A program made the position numbers and the translations under genes. The notes beneath the pieces were generated by a model that saw nothing but the letters and a program-made list of their open reading frames with translations, was not told the DNA's origin and searched no databases. A stretch of 35,635 nucleotides of DNA. Origin: Leptospirales bacterium. Its GTDB lineage: Bacteria; Spirochaetota; Leptospiria; Leptospirales; Leptonemataceae. This document shows, one piece after another, positions 24,627 through 33,493 of the stretch. Each line of letters starts with the position of its first letter. Positions within the stretch are counted from its first letter, which is position 1. The stretch spans positions 1-35,635 of the forward strand of contig JAEUSB010000024.1 in the NCBI GenBank assembly GCA_016788865.1, given 5' to 3'.

Positions 24627-25814
24627 TCACTCGGGCGCGGAGAACAGTTTTATCAGGTCATTTGAAATGTTCTTCTGCATTGCTTCGTTTGTTCCGCCGC
24701 CAATGCTAAGCAGAACGGCATCGCGATACAAGCGTTCCACCGGGAATTCACGGCTGTATCCGTTGCCGCCCAGGACCTGAATCGCGTTGCGACCAACGCG
24801 TTCGGCCATCTGCGTTGCAACCAGCTTTGCCGCCGCAGCACCTATAGAATTTCTAACGTTAGGCGCGATTTTTCCCGCAACTGAGTACACGAGCGATCTT
24901 GCCGCCATCCAATCCGCGTAACTTTCTGCAATGAAACGTTGAATCTGCCCGTGCTCGATCAGATGCTTTCCGAATGCAACACGATCCCGAATCGCATATC
25001 GCGCCATCACTTCGATGCAACGCTCAGCAATTCCAAGCGATTGTGCTGCAAGTGTGATGCGCTCGATTTCGAGATTCCTCATCATAGAAACGAGCCCGCG
25101 ATTCTCCTCACCCACAAGGTTCTCTGCAGGAACTTCCATATCATCGAAATATAGCAGAGCGGTACTCGACCCGCGCATTCCCATCTTTCGTTCCTTCTTG
25201 CCCACACGAAAACCGCCGTAGCTTGATTCGACAATGAACTTGGTGACCTGTTTGTGAGAAGCGTCGCCAAGTTTTGCATACACGAGAAAGTAGTTGCCTT
25301 CGTTTCCGTTAGTTATCCAGGCTTTGGAACCGTTCAAAACGTAACGATCACCTTTCTTAACCGCAACTGTTCGAAGGCCCAGAACATCAGTTCCAACTCC
25401 TGGTTCCGTCATGCACATGCCCCCGATCTTGTCGGCCGAGATTACACCGGGCAGGTACTTCCGTTTCTGCGCTTCATTCCCGTTTACGAAGAGATTGTTC
25501 ACAAACAGAATCTCGTGCGCGAGGACGCTGAGCGTGAATGATGGATCGCTTTTGGAAAGTTCTTCATGGAGAATTACTTCTGCCACCGCATCCATGCCGG
25601 CCCCACCAAAGTCTTCGCTTACCGTTAGGCCTAGAAGCCCCAATTCCTTGCCTAGCTTACGGAACAGAGGGAGATTGAATTGTTCCGTTTCGTCCCCGTG
25701 CTCCGCCTGTTCGCGAACTTCTCCTGTCGAGAATTTGCGAATGACGGCACGTAGTTCCTTATGTGCCGGCGTTGGGTCAAAAAGTGAGGATTCGGGCTGC
25801 AGCGATATTTCCAT
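24627..25814 (-). CDS. Acyl-CoA dehydrogenase, long-chain/isovaleryl-like
   Basis: A 395-residue FAD enzyme of the acyl-CoA dehydrogenase family, which oxidises acyl-CoA to the trans-2-enoyl-CoA and passes electrons to ETF. Visible are MCMTEPGVGTDVLGLRT and the FAD segment YVLNGSKAWITNG, then QVLGGNGYSREFPVERLYRD and SIGGGTNEAMQKNI. The C-terminal position that holds the catalytic Glu in most members (EGTSEIQ) is Gly here. As in isovaleryl- and long-chain-type enzymes, the base is probably E251 in NLEIERITLAAQSLG. The gene lies near etfBA on the opposite strand, a plausible electron-transfer partner. Chain-length preference is not determined. Confidence 0.93.
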   Translation of the reverse strand: MEISLQPESSLFDPTPAHKELRAVIRKFSTGEVREQAEHGDETEQFNLPLFRKLGKELGLLGLTVSEDFGGAGMDAVAEVILHEELSKSDPSFTLSVLAHEILFVNNLFVNGNEAQKRKYLPGVISADKIGGMCMTEPGVGTDVLGLRTVAVKKGDRYVLNGSKAWITNGNEGNYFLVYAKLGDASHKQVTKFIVESSYGGFRVGKKERKMGMRGSSTALLYFDDMEVPAENLVGEENRGLVSMMRNLEIERITLAAQSLGIAERCIEVMARYAIRDRVAFGKHLIEHGQIQRFIAESYADWMAARSLVYSVAGKIAPNVRNSIGAAAAKLVATQMAERVGRNAIQVLGGNGYSREFPVERLYRDAVLLSIGGGTNEAMQKNISNDLIKLFSAPE

Positions 25815-25868
25815 TATCTAGAAAGTTTTCCTTGCGCCTGGTCATAAACAATTTTTTCTTTCAGCGTC

Positions 25869-26231
25869 GTGCAAGTATCCCTGTCCCTCATAACCGTAAG
25901 CGGCCTGTTGATTGCGGCCTGCCTGTACCTCACCTGGGTTCTGAGGCAGAATTATGTCCGATCGCTCACCAGCGTTGAGGAAAAGAGCGCCGGGATTGTT
26001 TTCTTCTACAGAAACGCAATTCGCGGTCTTTTTGAAGGGCAACCGCAGCGGCTCTCGGTGCTGGCTGCTCTACACTATGCAACGCTTCACTTGATCCCGT
26101 TATTTACAGGATTGTCTTTCTATTTAAAAACAGATGCGAACTTCCTCATTGTTATTGGAAGCATTGTATGGAGTATGCAGCTGTTTCAGCGCCTTTTCCC
26201 GGGTGAGGACTCAACGGAAGAAGAGCCGTAA
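25869..26231 (+). CDS. Small membrane protein of unknown function
   Basis: A 120-residue protein with hydrophobic helices at about 5-24, 66-84 and 90-104, then an acidic tail (EDSTEEEP). Between the first two helices is a charged cytoplasmic segment (SLTSVEEKSAGIVFFYRNA). No family is recognised. The GTG at 25869 is the first start in the frame and has no strong ribosome-binding site. It is divergent from the acyl-CoA dehydrogenase and precedes etfB by 70 bases on the same strand; it may be cotranscribed but has its own gap. Confidence 0.6.
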   Translation: MQVSLSLITVSGLLIAACLYLTWVLRQNYVRSLTSVEEKSAGIVFFYRNAIRGLFEGQPQRLSVLAALHYATLHLIPLFTGLSFYLKTDANFLIVIGSIVWSMQLFQRLFPGEDSTEEEP

Positions 26232-26301
26232 AGTATTTGACCCAGTGCCCCTTTCAGAAAATCCTCGCAGAATACCAAGTTTTTTTAGCTGGAGTTAATA
26301 A

Positions 26302-27063
26302 ATGAAGATTCTCGTACTTATTAAACAGGTTCCAGACACAGAAACCAGCATCAAAGTATCTGGCGCAGGAATCGTTGAAGCAGGAATCAAGTGGATCGTC
26401 TCCCCATTTGACGAACATGCCCTTGAAGAGGCCTTGAGACTGAAAGAGAAAACCGGAGGAACGGTTACGGCAGTATCACTCGGACCGGATCGCGCCGTAG
26501 AGGCTCTCCGCACCGCTTACGCACTGGGCGCGGATGCTGCAGTTCACATCAAAGACGACAGCTACAACGTTCTCGATATTGGTTATACGGCTGCGGTTCT
26601 TGCGAAGTATGTTGAATCGGACAAGCCTGACCTCATTCTGACCGGCCATGTTGCGATCGATTCGCAATCTTCCATGGTTCCATCTATGATTGCTCAGGCA
26701 CTGGGATGCGCTAACATCAACAATGCAATTGAACTCAAAGTAGAAGGAAACAAAGTTAGCGTTAAGCGCGAAGTAGAAGGCGGAAGTGCAGTAATGGAAG
26801 CTTCTACACCGGTTGTCATTACCGCTGCAAAGAACCTGAATGAACCACGTTATCCGTCGTTGAAAGGTATCATGGCTGCCAAGAAGAAGCAAGTGGATGT
26901 AAAGCCAGTTGATTCGCTCGGAAGTGGCTTCCCTAAAGTTGAAGTAGTTTCTCTTGAACTTCCACCTCCACGCCCACCAGGCCGTATTCTCGAGGGTGAT
27001 TCACCAGAAACCAAAGCAAAAGATCTCGTTAAGGCGCTTCGCGAAGAAGCCAAAGTAATCTAA
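26302..27063 (+). CDS. etfB: Electron transfer flavoprotein beta subunit
   Basis: A 253-residue ETF beta subunit that with EtfA carries electrons from acyl-CoA dehydrogenases to the quinone pool. It begins MKILVLIKQVPDTET, followed by SPFDEHALEEALRLKE and ADAAVHIKDDSYNVLD, the AMP/FAD-binding region, and a Pro-rich C-terminal part. GGAG (26291-26294) sits seven bases before the ATG. etfA follows after 22 bases. Part of the plus-strand run etfB-etfA-LolA-like-589-residue orphan. Confidence 0.97.
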   Translation: MKILVLIKQVPDTETSIKVSGAGIVEAGIKWIVSPFDEHALEEALRLKEKTGGTVTAVSLGPDRAVEALRTAYALGADAAVHIKDDSYNVLDIGYTAAVLAKYVESDKPDLILTGHVAIDSQSSMVPSMIAQALGCANINNAIELKVEGNKVSVKREVEGGSAVMEASTPVVITAAKNLNEPRYPSLKGIMAAKKKQVDVKPVDSLGSGFPKVEVVSLELPPPRPPGRILEGDSPETKAKDLVKALREEAKVI

Positions 27064-27085
27064 GGATTAATGGAAGGAGTTTGAC

Positions 27086-28024
27086 ATGGCAGTACTCGCA
27101 GTAGCAGAACTCAAGGGCGATTCGCTCAAGAAAATTTCGCGGGAACTCGTTTCCGCAGGCCGGACACTTGGCACCCCGGTTGTAGCCTTGCTCGTAAACG
27201 GAACGGACGCGCATGCAAAAGAACTTTTTGCTGCCGGCGCGGACACAGTTGTAAAAGCAAACCTCGCAACATATAGCCCGGAGGGAATGGCAAACATCGT
27301 TTCCGCCGTTGCAAAAGAGAAAGGTGCAAAAGTTGTCCTTGCGGCCCATTCAGTACTGGGTCGCGATTTTGCTGGACGCGTTGCAGTGCAAATTGGCGCA
27401 AACGTTGCAGCGGACGTAGTTTCCATAACTGGAAGCCTTGATAACATTGACCTCAAAAAGCCTATCTATTCCGGTAAGGCGTATGCAAACATCCGGATCA
27501 AGAGCCCTGCTGTAATCACGGTTCGTCCTAACTCTCAAGAAGTAAAAGCGCATTCTGGCGCAGAAGCCATTGAGAACTCTTCCGCTGCAGAAGGATCTGT
27601 TAACGGCAAGATCGTAAGCACGGACCTTTCCGGTGGTTCCAAGGTGCAGCTGACGGATGCTTCGGTCATCGTATCCGGTGGTCGCGGGATCAAAGGTCCA
27701 GAAAACTGGCCGTTGCTCCAGAGCCTTTGCGACACAATCGGCGCAGCACTGGGCGCAAGTCGCGCGGCGGTTGACGCGGGCTGGATCGCTCACAGCCATC
27801 AGGTTGGTCAGACAGGTAAGACTGTATCTCCAAATTGTTACATTGCATGTGGAATTTCTGGTGCGATTCAGCATCTTGCGGGGATGGGATCTTCAAAGTA
27901 TATTGTTGCAATCAACAAAGACAAAGATGCGCCTATCTTCAAAGTTGCAACTTACGGAGTTGTGGACGATCTTTTCAAAGTCGTTCCAGCATTGACTGAT
28001 GAATTCAAGAAGGTCCTTGGTTAA
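27086..28024 (+). CDS. etfA: Electron transfer flavoprotein alpha subunit
   Basis: A 312-residue ETF alpha subunit that binds FAD in its C-terminal domain: SGGRGIKGPENW (about 197-208), GASRAAVDAGW (223-233), HQVGQTGKTVSP (238-249) and YIACGISGAIQHLAGM (252-267). A strong AAGGAG lies six bases before the ATG at 27086. Together with EtfB it forms the electron acceptor of the neighbouring acyl-CoA dehydrogenase. Its end overlaps the LolA-like gene by 26 bases. Confidence 0.97.
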   Translation: MAVLAVAELKGDSLKKISRELVSAGRTLGTPVVALLVNGTDAHAKELFAAGADTVVKANLATYSPEGMANIVSAVAKEKGAKVVLAAHSVLGRDFAGRVAVQIGANVAADVVSITGSLDNIDLKKPIYSGKAYANIRIKSPAVITVRPNSQEVKAHSGAEAIENSSAAEGSVNGKIVSTDLSGGSKVQLTDASVIVSGGRGIKGPENWPLLQSLCDTIGAALGASRAAVDAGWIAHSHQVGQTGKTVSPNCYIACGISGAIQHLAGMGSSKYIVAINKDKDAPIFKVATYGVVDDLFKVVPALTDEFKKVLG

Positions 28025-28598
28025 GTTTCTCCTGGGGGCAGCACTGATTCTGCTGCCCGCCTTCGCCCTCAGCGCTGAGGCGAATCCCGAGGTTGCAGCC
28101 GTCGTGGCTAAGATGCGGTCTATGACTGGCTTTCGCGCACGCCTGACTATTTCATCGGGCGGTGGGTCCATGAGTGGAACGCTTTCCTTCAGTCAGGGAA
28201 AAACTCATTTTCAGTTATCGGACGGTCGTGTCATTGCTACCGCCGGAAGAGAACTCGTCGTATATAATCCTGGTACCAGTGTAGCGGGAAAACAATCCAT
28301 GGTTCCCGGTGGCGGCGGACTGGGCTGGTTGCTCAGTGGTTTCAAGACCAGAGTAAACGGCAATTCGGCGATTCTTGAAGCGGAGAATCCAGCCGCCAAT
28401 ATTCAGGAAGTCAGACTGAGATGGCGTGAAGGCCATGTGCTGGAACAGTTGAGCGTTCGTCACAAAGGCTCGGGGGACTGGACTACCATGACGTTATCCG
28501 GCCTCCGCCAGGTTGACAGTTTTCCAGTAAGCTTGTTCTCATACGACGCGCCCGCCGGTTCTAGAACCGTAGAAAATCCACTGAACCAGAGCAACTAG
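27999..28598 (+). CDS. LolA-like outer-membrane lipoprotein carrier protein
   Basis: A 199-residue periplasmic protein with a signal peptide (MNSRRSLVKFLLGAALILLP, ending near ALSA). The mature part, beginning EANPEVAAVVAKMRSMTGFRA and running through antiparallel strands such as GTLSFSQGKTHFQL and ATAGRELVVYNPGT, resembles LolA and the related DUF/LolA-like beta-sheet proteins that carry lipoproteins or lipids across the periplasm. The assignment is by pattern, and other LolA-fold proteins (for example VioE-like) are possible. The ATG overlaps the etfA end; an internal TTG at 28017 is a poorer start because it would cut the basic signal region. Confidence 0.72.
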   Translation: MNSRRSLVKFLLGAALILLPAFALSAEANPEVAAVVAKMRSMTGFRARLTISSGGGSMSGTLSFSQGKTHFQLSDGRVIATAGRELVVYNPGTSVAGKQSMVPGGGGLGWLLSGFKTRVNGNSAILEAENPAANIQEVRLRWREGHVLEQLSVRHKGSGDWTTMTLSGLRQVDSFPVSLFSYDAPAGSRTVENPLNQSN

Positions 28599-28599
28599 A

Positions 28600-30369
28600 A
28601 TGGATCCCACACTGACCCGAGCGGCAGCGCACAAGGTCTTTGGGGATCTTTATCGTAAATCGCGCTCGCCCGAACTGCAAGAGCAAGTTGATAAGGTGAT
28701 TCAAAGCGTATCCGACGTATACGCGCGAATTCAGAGAATCGAGGAGATCGATGCGCAGGCAGGAAAGCAGAAAGGCGTTGAGACTGCTGGCATCAAACGA
28801 CCACCAACTAGAAATCCAGCTGCCTCAACACCGAAAGCACCGGTCGCGCCGCGCAAAGCGGAACCGCGTCGGGGCATTCTAGGAGCAATTCTCGGCGGCG
28901 GAGATATTGGTGTATGGGGAAAAGAAACGGAAACGCTGTCGGCCGGGTTCCTTGGGCGCAATCTCCGGATATCGCAGAAAGCAGTTGATTTATTCAGCGC
29001 TCTCAATGAAGAGCAAATCGTTTCCACTATCAAGAGTTTTCGCACGGCAACGCGCGAAGGTTGGGCTGCCTGGGAACCTTCTATATACAACACGGTAGTT
29101 GCAGCCTATCAGTTCTTCTCAGAGTTTGTCGCAGTAGCTCCCATATTCAAGCGCGTTGAACGTCAGGAAAGCCTCGCCGTGGAAACTATGAAAATGCAAC
29201 GCGCGTACGCGTTGCTGATTCAATATCCAAACTACAAGAAAGTGCTGAACGAAAATCTCGTTCGCTTCATTTCTGAACACCGCGAAGCTAACGCGGGGGC
29301 TGACATCCTGAGGAACTCCATGAATTTCATGGGAACAATGGAAGGTCGCCAGCCAACACTCAAGAACATCATATGTGCCTTCTACGGATTGGCGCGCAAG
29401 AAAGTCGTTACGTGGCAAGAAGTGCTTCAGGAACTACAGGTGGGCAAGCCTGCCCTTGATAAGTACCGGGCACCAGAAGCGATCATGCAGCATATCCATA
29501 GTACGATCAAGAAGCATGAAAACATGATCGAGGCCAAACGCGCCGACATTCATGAAATTGAAGAAGTCCGTAGCAAGTTTTTTGAGTACGATTCTGCGGG
29601 AAAAGTACGGACTGATTTCTTGAATCCCATTCTCGCCGACGTGCTACGCAGGATATATCCTGAAAAACTCGTGAATGAAGCCCAGGCCAAAGCACATAAA
29701 TCAGAACCTCCTAAGCTGCTGTATGTGATCATGAAGGACTTTGAGCTTTCAACCCTCTATCTCCTCGAAGGTTCAATCCATGTTCGTGACGGTGGAAACC
29801 AAATAGAAGCGATCCTCTTCAAACAGGGACTCTTCCGGGCAATCATTGATGAATTCAATTCCACAATGCGCGACGTGGACGTTTACTTCCGGAAGAACAA
29901 GAACCTCACATTTACGTTTCAGAACTTTTTGGAAACGCTCAAAAAGGAGAATTCGGACGAGGAGATCAGGCGTTTTGTGGCTTTGACCCGCAAGACAAAC
30001 GCTCTGTTCAAGAAGTTACTAGCGGCATTCCGCGTGATCTATGACAATCACGTTGCAGCCAAGCAGGACACGAACCCTGCGAGCCAGGACAAGCTGGCGA
30101 GAACCCGAACAATTCCGATCGAATCCATTTCGGTGGGCAAACGTTACATACCATATTACGACGTGGAAGTGATGTCGAATAACCGCTGGAATGCCATGAC
30201 TGTCGAAACCGCGATAGCACAGATTGTCCGTGACCTCTACAACTACCTTTTCATCTTCCGCGATGAAGAACTAATGGGACATATGTCTTCTGTCACGAAA
30301 ATTAAGGCTGAAATCAGCGGGCTTGTTCAGGAACTCAAGAAGCTCGGCGTTAACGCTCGGGAAGACTGA
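28600..30369 (+). CDS. Large soluble orphan protein, probably lineage-restricted
   Basis: A 589-residue cytoplasmic protein starting one base after the LolA-like stop, so cotranslated with it. Residues 1-60 are helical, 60-95 are Pro/Ala/Lys-rich linker, and a glycine-rich turn RGILGAILGGGDIGVWGKE (about 90-108) leads into a long helical region with many Leu/Lys heptads. The C-terminus is helical (LVQELKKLGVNARED). No catalytic motif is visible. It resembles uncharacterised proteins of spirochaetes in overall look, but I could not verify this. Its place next to etf and a periplasmic lipid carrier is the only functional hint. Confidence 0.75.
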   Translation: MDPTLTRAAAHKVFGDLYRKSRSPELQEQVDKVIQSVSDVYARIQRIEEIDAQAGKQKGVETAGIKRPPTRNPAASTPKAPVAPRKAEPRRGILGAILGGGDIGVWGKETETLSAGFLGRNLRISQKAVDLFSALNEEQIVSTIKSFRTATREGWAAWEPSIYNTVVAAYQFFSEFVAVAPIFKRVERQESLAVETMKMQRAYALLIQYPNYKKVLNENLVRFISEHREANAGADILRNSMNFMGTMEGRQPTLKNIICAFYGLARKKVVTWQEVLQELQVGKPALDKYRAPEAIMQHIHSTIKKHENMIEAKRADIHEIEEVRSKFFEYDSAGKVRTDFLNPILADVLRRIYPEKLVNEAQAKAHKSEPPKLLYVIMKDFELSTLYLLEGSIHVRDGGNQIEAILFKQGLFRAIIDEFNSTMRDVDVYFRKNKNLTFTFQNFLETLKKENSDEEIRRFVALTRKTNALFKKLLAAFRVIYDNHVAAKQDTNPASQDKLARTRTIPIESISVGKRYIPYYDVEVMSNNRWNAMTVETAIAQIVRDLYNYLFIFRDEELMGHMSSVTKIKAEISGLVQELKKLGVNARED

Positions 30370-30487
30370 ATCGATTCTCCGGTCTGATGCAATGGGAACC
30401 TGTCTCCAGACAATCCCACCATTCGAAGAGCCAAACTAAGCCAAAACCTTCTTGACTGCGCACGAACAAACCTTGAATTTCCTCCCC

Positions 30488-31699
30488 ATGGCAATTCAAA
30501 AGATCGGCATCTTAACTTCTGGTGGTGACTGCGGCGGCCTGAATGGCGTCATCATTGGCGCGGCGCGCATGGCAAATGCCAAAGGGATCAAACCTTATCT
30601 TATTCCCAATGGATACGCGGGACTCTATAACCTCATTGATTTTTCTTCTCTTGTGGAGCTGACATCGGATCGCCTGGAGCAAATTGACGTTTTCCTGGCG
30701 GGTAGCGAAGCGGGAAACTCTCGCGTTAAGATCTCAAAGATCAAGGACGATCGCAAATACGATCGCATCAAGGACGGACTCAAGAAGTTCGGAATCGATG
30801 CGCTGGTGATTTCCGGCGGGGACGATTCCGGAAGCGTGGTCGTCGATCTGTCGAGCAACGGAATCCCTTGCGTGCACGCGCCCAAGACTATGGATCTTGA
30901 TCTCATGCCTTACAGTGTAGGGGGTGATAGCACCATCAATCGCATTGCTGAATTTACGCGTGATTTGCGAACAACCGGCCGCACACACAATCGCGTGATT
31001 GTTATGGAAGTTTTTGGACGTTATGCGGGTCACACTGCGTTTCGTGGCGGCATTGCATCGGGAGCTGATGCAATATTGATTCCCGAAGTTCCAGTTGATT
31101 TTGATTTACTCTATAAGCACGTTATGACTCGCTTCATGGACCGAATAGAGAAGAGCGATGCGCGCAAAGGACTGGCAACGGTTCTGGTAGCAGAAGGCCT
31201 GAAAGATTCATCAGGAAAAGAGCTAGTCGATGAGAGCTCGACTGCGGACGCGTTTGGTCACAAAAAGCTAATGGGTGCCGGAAAGTATGTTGTGAAACAA
31301 CTGGAAGATCGAGTGAAGAAAGATCCAGCAGTTAAGGAATTCATGAAGCGCACTGGCCAATTTGTTGAAGGTGTGTACGAGATTCCGGAAATCCGCGAGA
31401 TCAGACCCGGACACCTGGTGCGTTGCGGGTTCGCAACTCCAATTGACGCGAACTTTGGTCTGGAAGTGGGGGCCGCAGCCGTGGAACTTCATACGCAGGG
31501 TATCAACGGTGTGACTGTGATCTCCTATCAAGAAGGGAAAATCCGCTACATGCCGGTCGCAGAGGCAATCGTTCAGAGACATGTTGACCTCAATTCAGTT
31601 GCCCTGTACGAAAAGATGGGAATCTGCTTTGGGCGCGCCCCACAGGCAGTGCAGCCTCAGTTTGAAAAAGTGAGTGGAAGGCCAGAGCGAGTCTACTAA
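30488..31699 (+). CDS. 6-phosphofructokinase, pyrophosphate-dependent type
   Basis: A 403-residue PFK of glycolysis, acting on fructose 6-phosphate. The phosphoryl-donor site has GGDDS (D113) and PKTMDLD (K133), where ATP-PFK has GGDGS and a glycine. The Asp/Lys pair is the mark of PPi-dependent enzymes. Also seen are SGGDCGGLN (11-19), catalytic D136, GGDSTINRIAEF and MEVFGRYAGH (173-182). With PPi the reaction is near equilibrium and can run in both directions. TIDND is altered to TMDLD, but both aspartates remain. The ATG at 30488 begins the conserved N-terminus; the upstream TTG at 30452 is not needed. It follows the orphan gene by 118 bases. Confidence 0.93.
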   Translation: MAIQKIGILTSGGDCGGLNGVIIGAARMANAKGIKPYLIPNGYAGLYNLIDFSSLVELTSDRLEQIDVFLAGSEAGNSRVKISKIKDDRKYDRIKDGLKKFGIDALVISGGDDSGSVVVDLSSNGIPCVHAPKTMDLDLMPYSVGGDSTINRIAEFTRDLRTTGRTHNRVIVMEVFGRYAGHTAFRGGIASGADAILIPEVPVDFDLLYKHVMTRFMDRIEKSDARKGLATVLVAEGLKDSSGKELVDESSTADAFGHKKLMGAGKYVVKQLEDRVKKDPAVKEFMKRTGQFVEGVYEIPEIREIRPGHLVRCGFATPIDANFGLEVGAAAVELHTQGINGVTVISYQEGKIRYMPVAEAIVQRHVDLNSVALYEKMGICFGRAPQAVQPQFEKVSGRPERVY

Positions 31700-31733
31700 G
31701 CAGTCTGTTGCTGCTTACGGGGTTCTCTGCTGA

Positions 31734-32660
31734 TCAAATATAACTGGTATCCTCTTGTCTTTCACTTCCGCTTTGCATCGTGCGTCGCAACAAGTTGGTT
31801 AGAAAAAAAAGCAACCTGCGGCTCAGCGACAGGCTTGATTCTGAAAATTGTAGATTCGTTTGAATCTCCGTTGCGGTTAAGATTCGCGTCCACATGGCGC
31901 CTTCATCAAAAATGTCAGTAGTATTGTTCTGAAACTCGATGAATGTCATATCCCCGGCGATCACTGGCGTAATAGTTAGTCCAAAATTTCCCTGGTATAC
32001 TCCGTTCATGTATGCATTTACAAAATTGCCGGGTTGAACTGAGAGCGCCAGGTGCGTCCAGGCATTCATTGGAAGAAACGCGCCAGTTGGTTGGACATTG
32101 TTGCCACCCGTGAGAATCGAAAAGCCATTGTCGGCTTCCACGATCATGCCATATCCCCGGAGTGAACTATCACCATTGTAGAGTGGGAGGTAACCCTGCG
32201 ACGGCGTACTCCGCCGATAGACCCAGATCATCATTGTCGTTCCAGCTGACAAAGTAGTAACCGGTGGCGTTGTTCCGGTAAGAAAAGCTGATCCGTTTCC
32301 AGCAATTCCATAGGAGAATTTTCCGTTAGTCGTAACTGGGGAGCCGCCGCTCAACTGAGCCGAGTTGGAAGCAGTACTGGTTAGACTACCCGGTGGGTTA
32401 TCAAAATGCAGTACAAGAACGTTATTCGTCATATCAATGCCAGATACCGTCCGTGAGCTGGTGGCATCTGGCAGAGTGAGGCTGTCACACTGCGGAAGAG
32501 TGGGGACTGCAAGGAGAGCGAGCTCCGGAAGGTTACTGGTAACCGGTGAAAAGCAGGCGCTCAGACACAGTACTGGTATTGAAACAATGATTCCATATGC
32601 CCGGGCAAGGGATGCTCTCCAAAACAAGGCCAGGCTCGCCGACTTGATTCCGCAAATCAA
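31734..32660 (-). CDS. LamG-like (concanavalin A fold) lipoprotein
   Basis: A 308-residue exported lipoprotein with a good lipobox LSAC (C36) behind a hydrophobic stretch and a Ser/Thr/Pro-rich linker. The remainder has the LamG_3/concanavalin-A-like pattern: VLVLHFDNPPGS, KFSYGIAGNGSAFLTG, TMMIWVYRRSTPSQGY, AWTHLALSVQPGNFVNAYMNG and IFDEGAMWTRILTATEI. Such domains bind carbohydrate or protein ligands; no catalytic residues are seen. Its start overlaps the PilZ-protein stop by four bases, so the two are coupled. It is probably on the cell surface or in the periplasm. Confidence 0.82.
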   Translation of the reverse strand: MICGIKSASLALFWRASLARAYGIIVSIPVLCLSACFSPVTSNLPELALLAVPTLPQCDSLTLPDATSSRTVSGIDMTNNVLVLHFDNPPGSLTSTASNSAQLSGGSPVTTNGKFSYGIAGNGSAFLTGTTPPVTTLSAGTTMMIWVYRRSTPSQGYLPLYNGDSSLRGYGMIVEADNGFSILTGGNNVQPTGAFLPMNAWTHLALSVQPGNFVNAYMNGVYQGNFGLTITPVIAGDMTFIEFQNNTTDIFDEGAMWTRILTATEIQTNLQFSESSLSLSRRLLFFLTNLLRRTMQSGSERQEDTSYI

Positions 32661-33403
32661 TCTGCGTCCGTTGGTTCCAGGCGCGCAATGTCTCGCTTGA
32701 GATTCTTCTTGAAAATTCGTGACGCGCCACGGAAAGCCAAGCCCGCGCCATCGTCATCGACACGAACAACGCCAGCCCGCGATTTGTATTCATTCCCATT
32801 AACTGTAAGCGTGACATGCACTTCCTCACCTGGAGCGCGGTAGCAATCTTCCCAAATAACGTACATTCCCGAATCACTGATATCCGCGGTTGTTCTGCGA
32901 ATCCCATCCACGATTACTTCTATCGCAATTGGTTCGCGATGTTGCAAACGCCAGCCCCGAGGGTACATCTTCATGTATGGTGCCGAAACATCCCGCCGTA
33001 CGAAATAGAGGACGGCCGAAATACCCAGCACCGTCTGGATCAGTGCTCCCGCATTGTAAAGTGAGCGCGAAGTGACGAGTGCGTAAATATTATAGACCAC
33101 AAGTATTGCGGAATATCCCAGGAATAACCACCAGCCCCAGCGTTTCACGAGCAGGAGCCCAATCCCGACTAGAAACGGCATCAAGAGGAGGAACAGCTCT
33201 ACTGGATTCAACAGCTTGATGGTTACATCTGGAAGCCTGGGAGAAATATGAAGCTGATTTGTAATAGAGAGATAGTTGAGAAATGGTAACAACAGGAACG
33301 CCACACCAAAGATGATGAGTGTCCAGGGCCTACGAATTCTGCGGCGACGCTCAAAGAAAGGAATTTTGAGCATCAGATCGCTTTTAGGCATATCTAATGT
33401 CAT
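32657..33403 (-). CDS. Membrane protein with C-terminal PilZ (c-di-GMP binding) domain
   Basis: A 248-residue protein with four hydrophobic helices (about 27-47, 66-86, 91-110 and 118-135). From about 148 a PilZ domain follows: the c-di-GMP signature RxxxR as R152-LQH-R156 and D-x-S-x-x-G as DISDSG (174-179), then VHVTL and AGVVRVDDDGAGLAF. Both signatures are intact, so binding of c-di-GMP is likely. It probably senses the nucleotide at the membrane and passes the signal to a partner. Its stop overlaps the start of the LamG lipoprotein by four bases (32657-32660). The ATG at 33403 is taken; ATG 33391 is also possible. Confidence 0.87.
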   Translation of the reverse strand: MTLDMPKSDLMLKIPFFERRRRIRRPWTLIIFGVAFLLLPFLNYLSITNQLHISPRLPDVTIKLLNPVELFLLLMPFLVGIGLLLVKRWGWWLFLGYSAILVVYNIYALVTSRSLYNAGALIQTVLGISAVLYFVRRDVSAPYMKMYPRGWRLQHREPIAIEVIVDGIRRTTADISDSGMYVIWEDCYRAPGEEVHVTLTVNGNEYKSRAGVVRVDDDGAGLAFRGASRIFKKNLKRDIARLEPTDAD

Positions 33404-33493
33404 CCGGTTCCACTGACGGTTGCAATCATTTTTGGAGACTCGTCGAAATAATTTGGGCTTGTTCCTGTGAAGTCAGGCGTCCAACCTGAACTT

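Noticed and set aside
27350..27874. 174-codon minus-strand frame
   Set aside because: Fully antisense to etfA with no signal or family pattern; a shadow of the strongly biased etfA codons.
30370..30487. Possible terminator or promoter in the gap before the phosphofructokinase
   Set aside because: A TGTC-TCCA-GACA dyad has no T tract and TTGACT at 30452 has no clear -10 at a good spacing.
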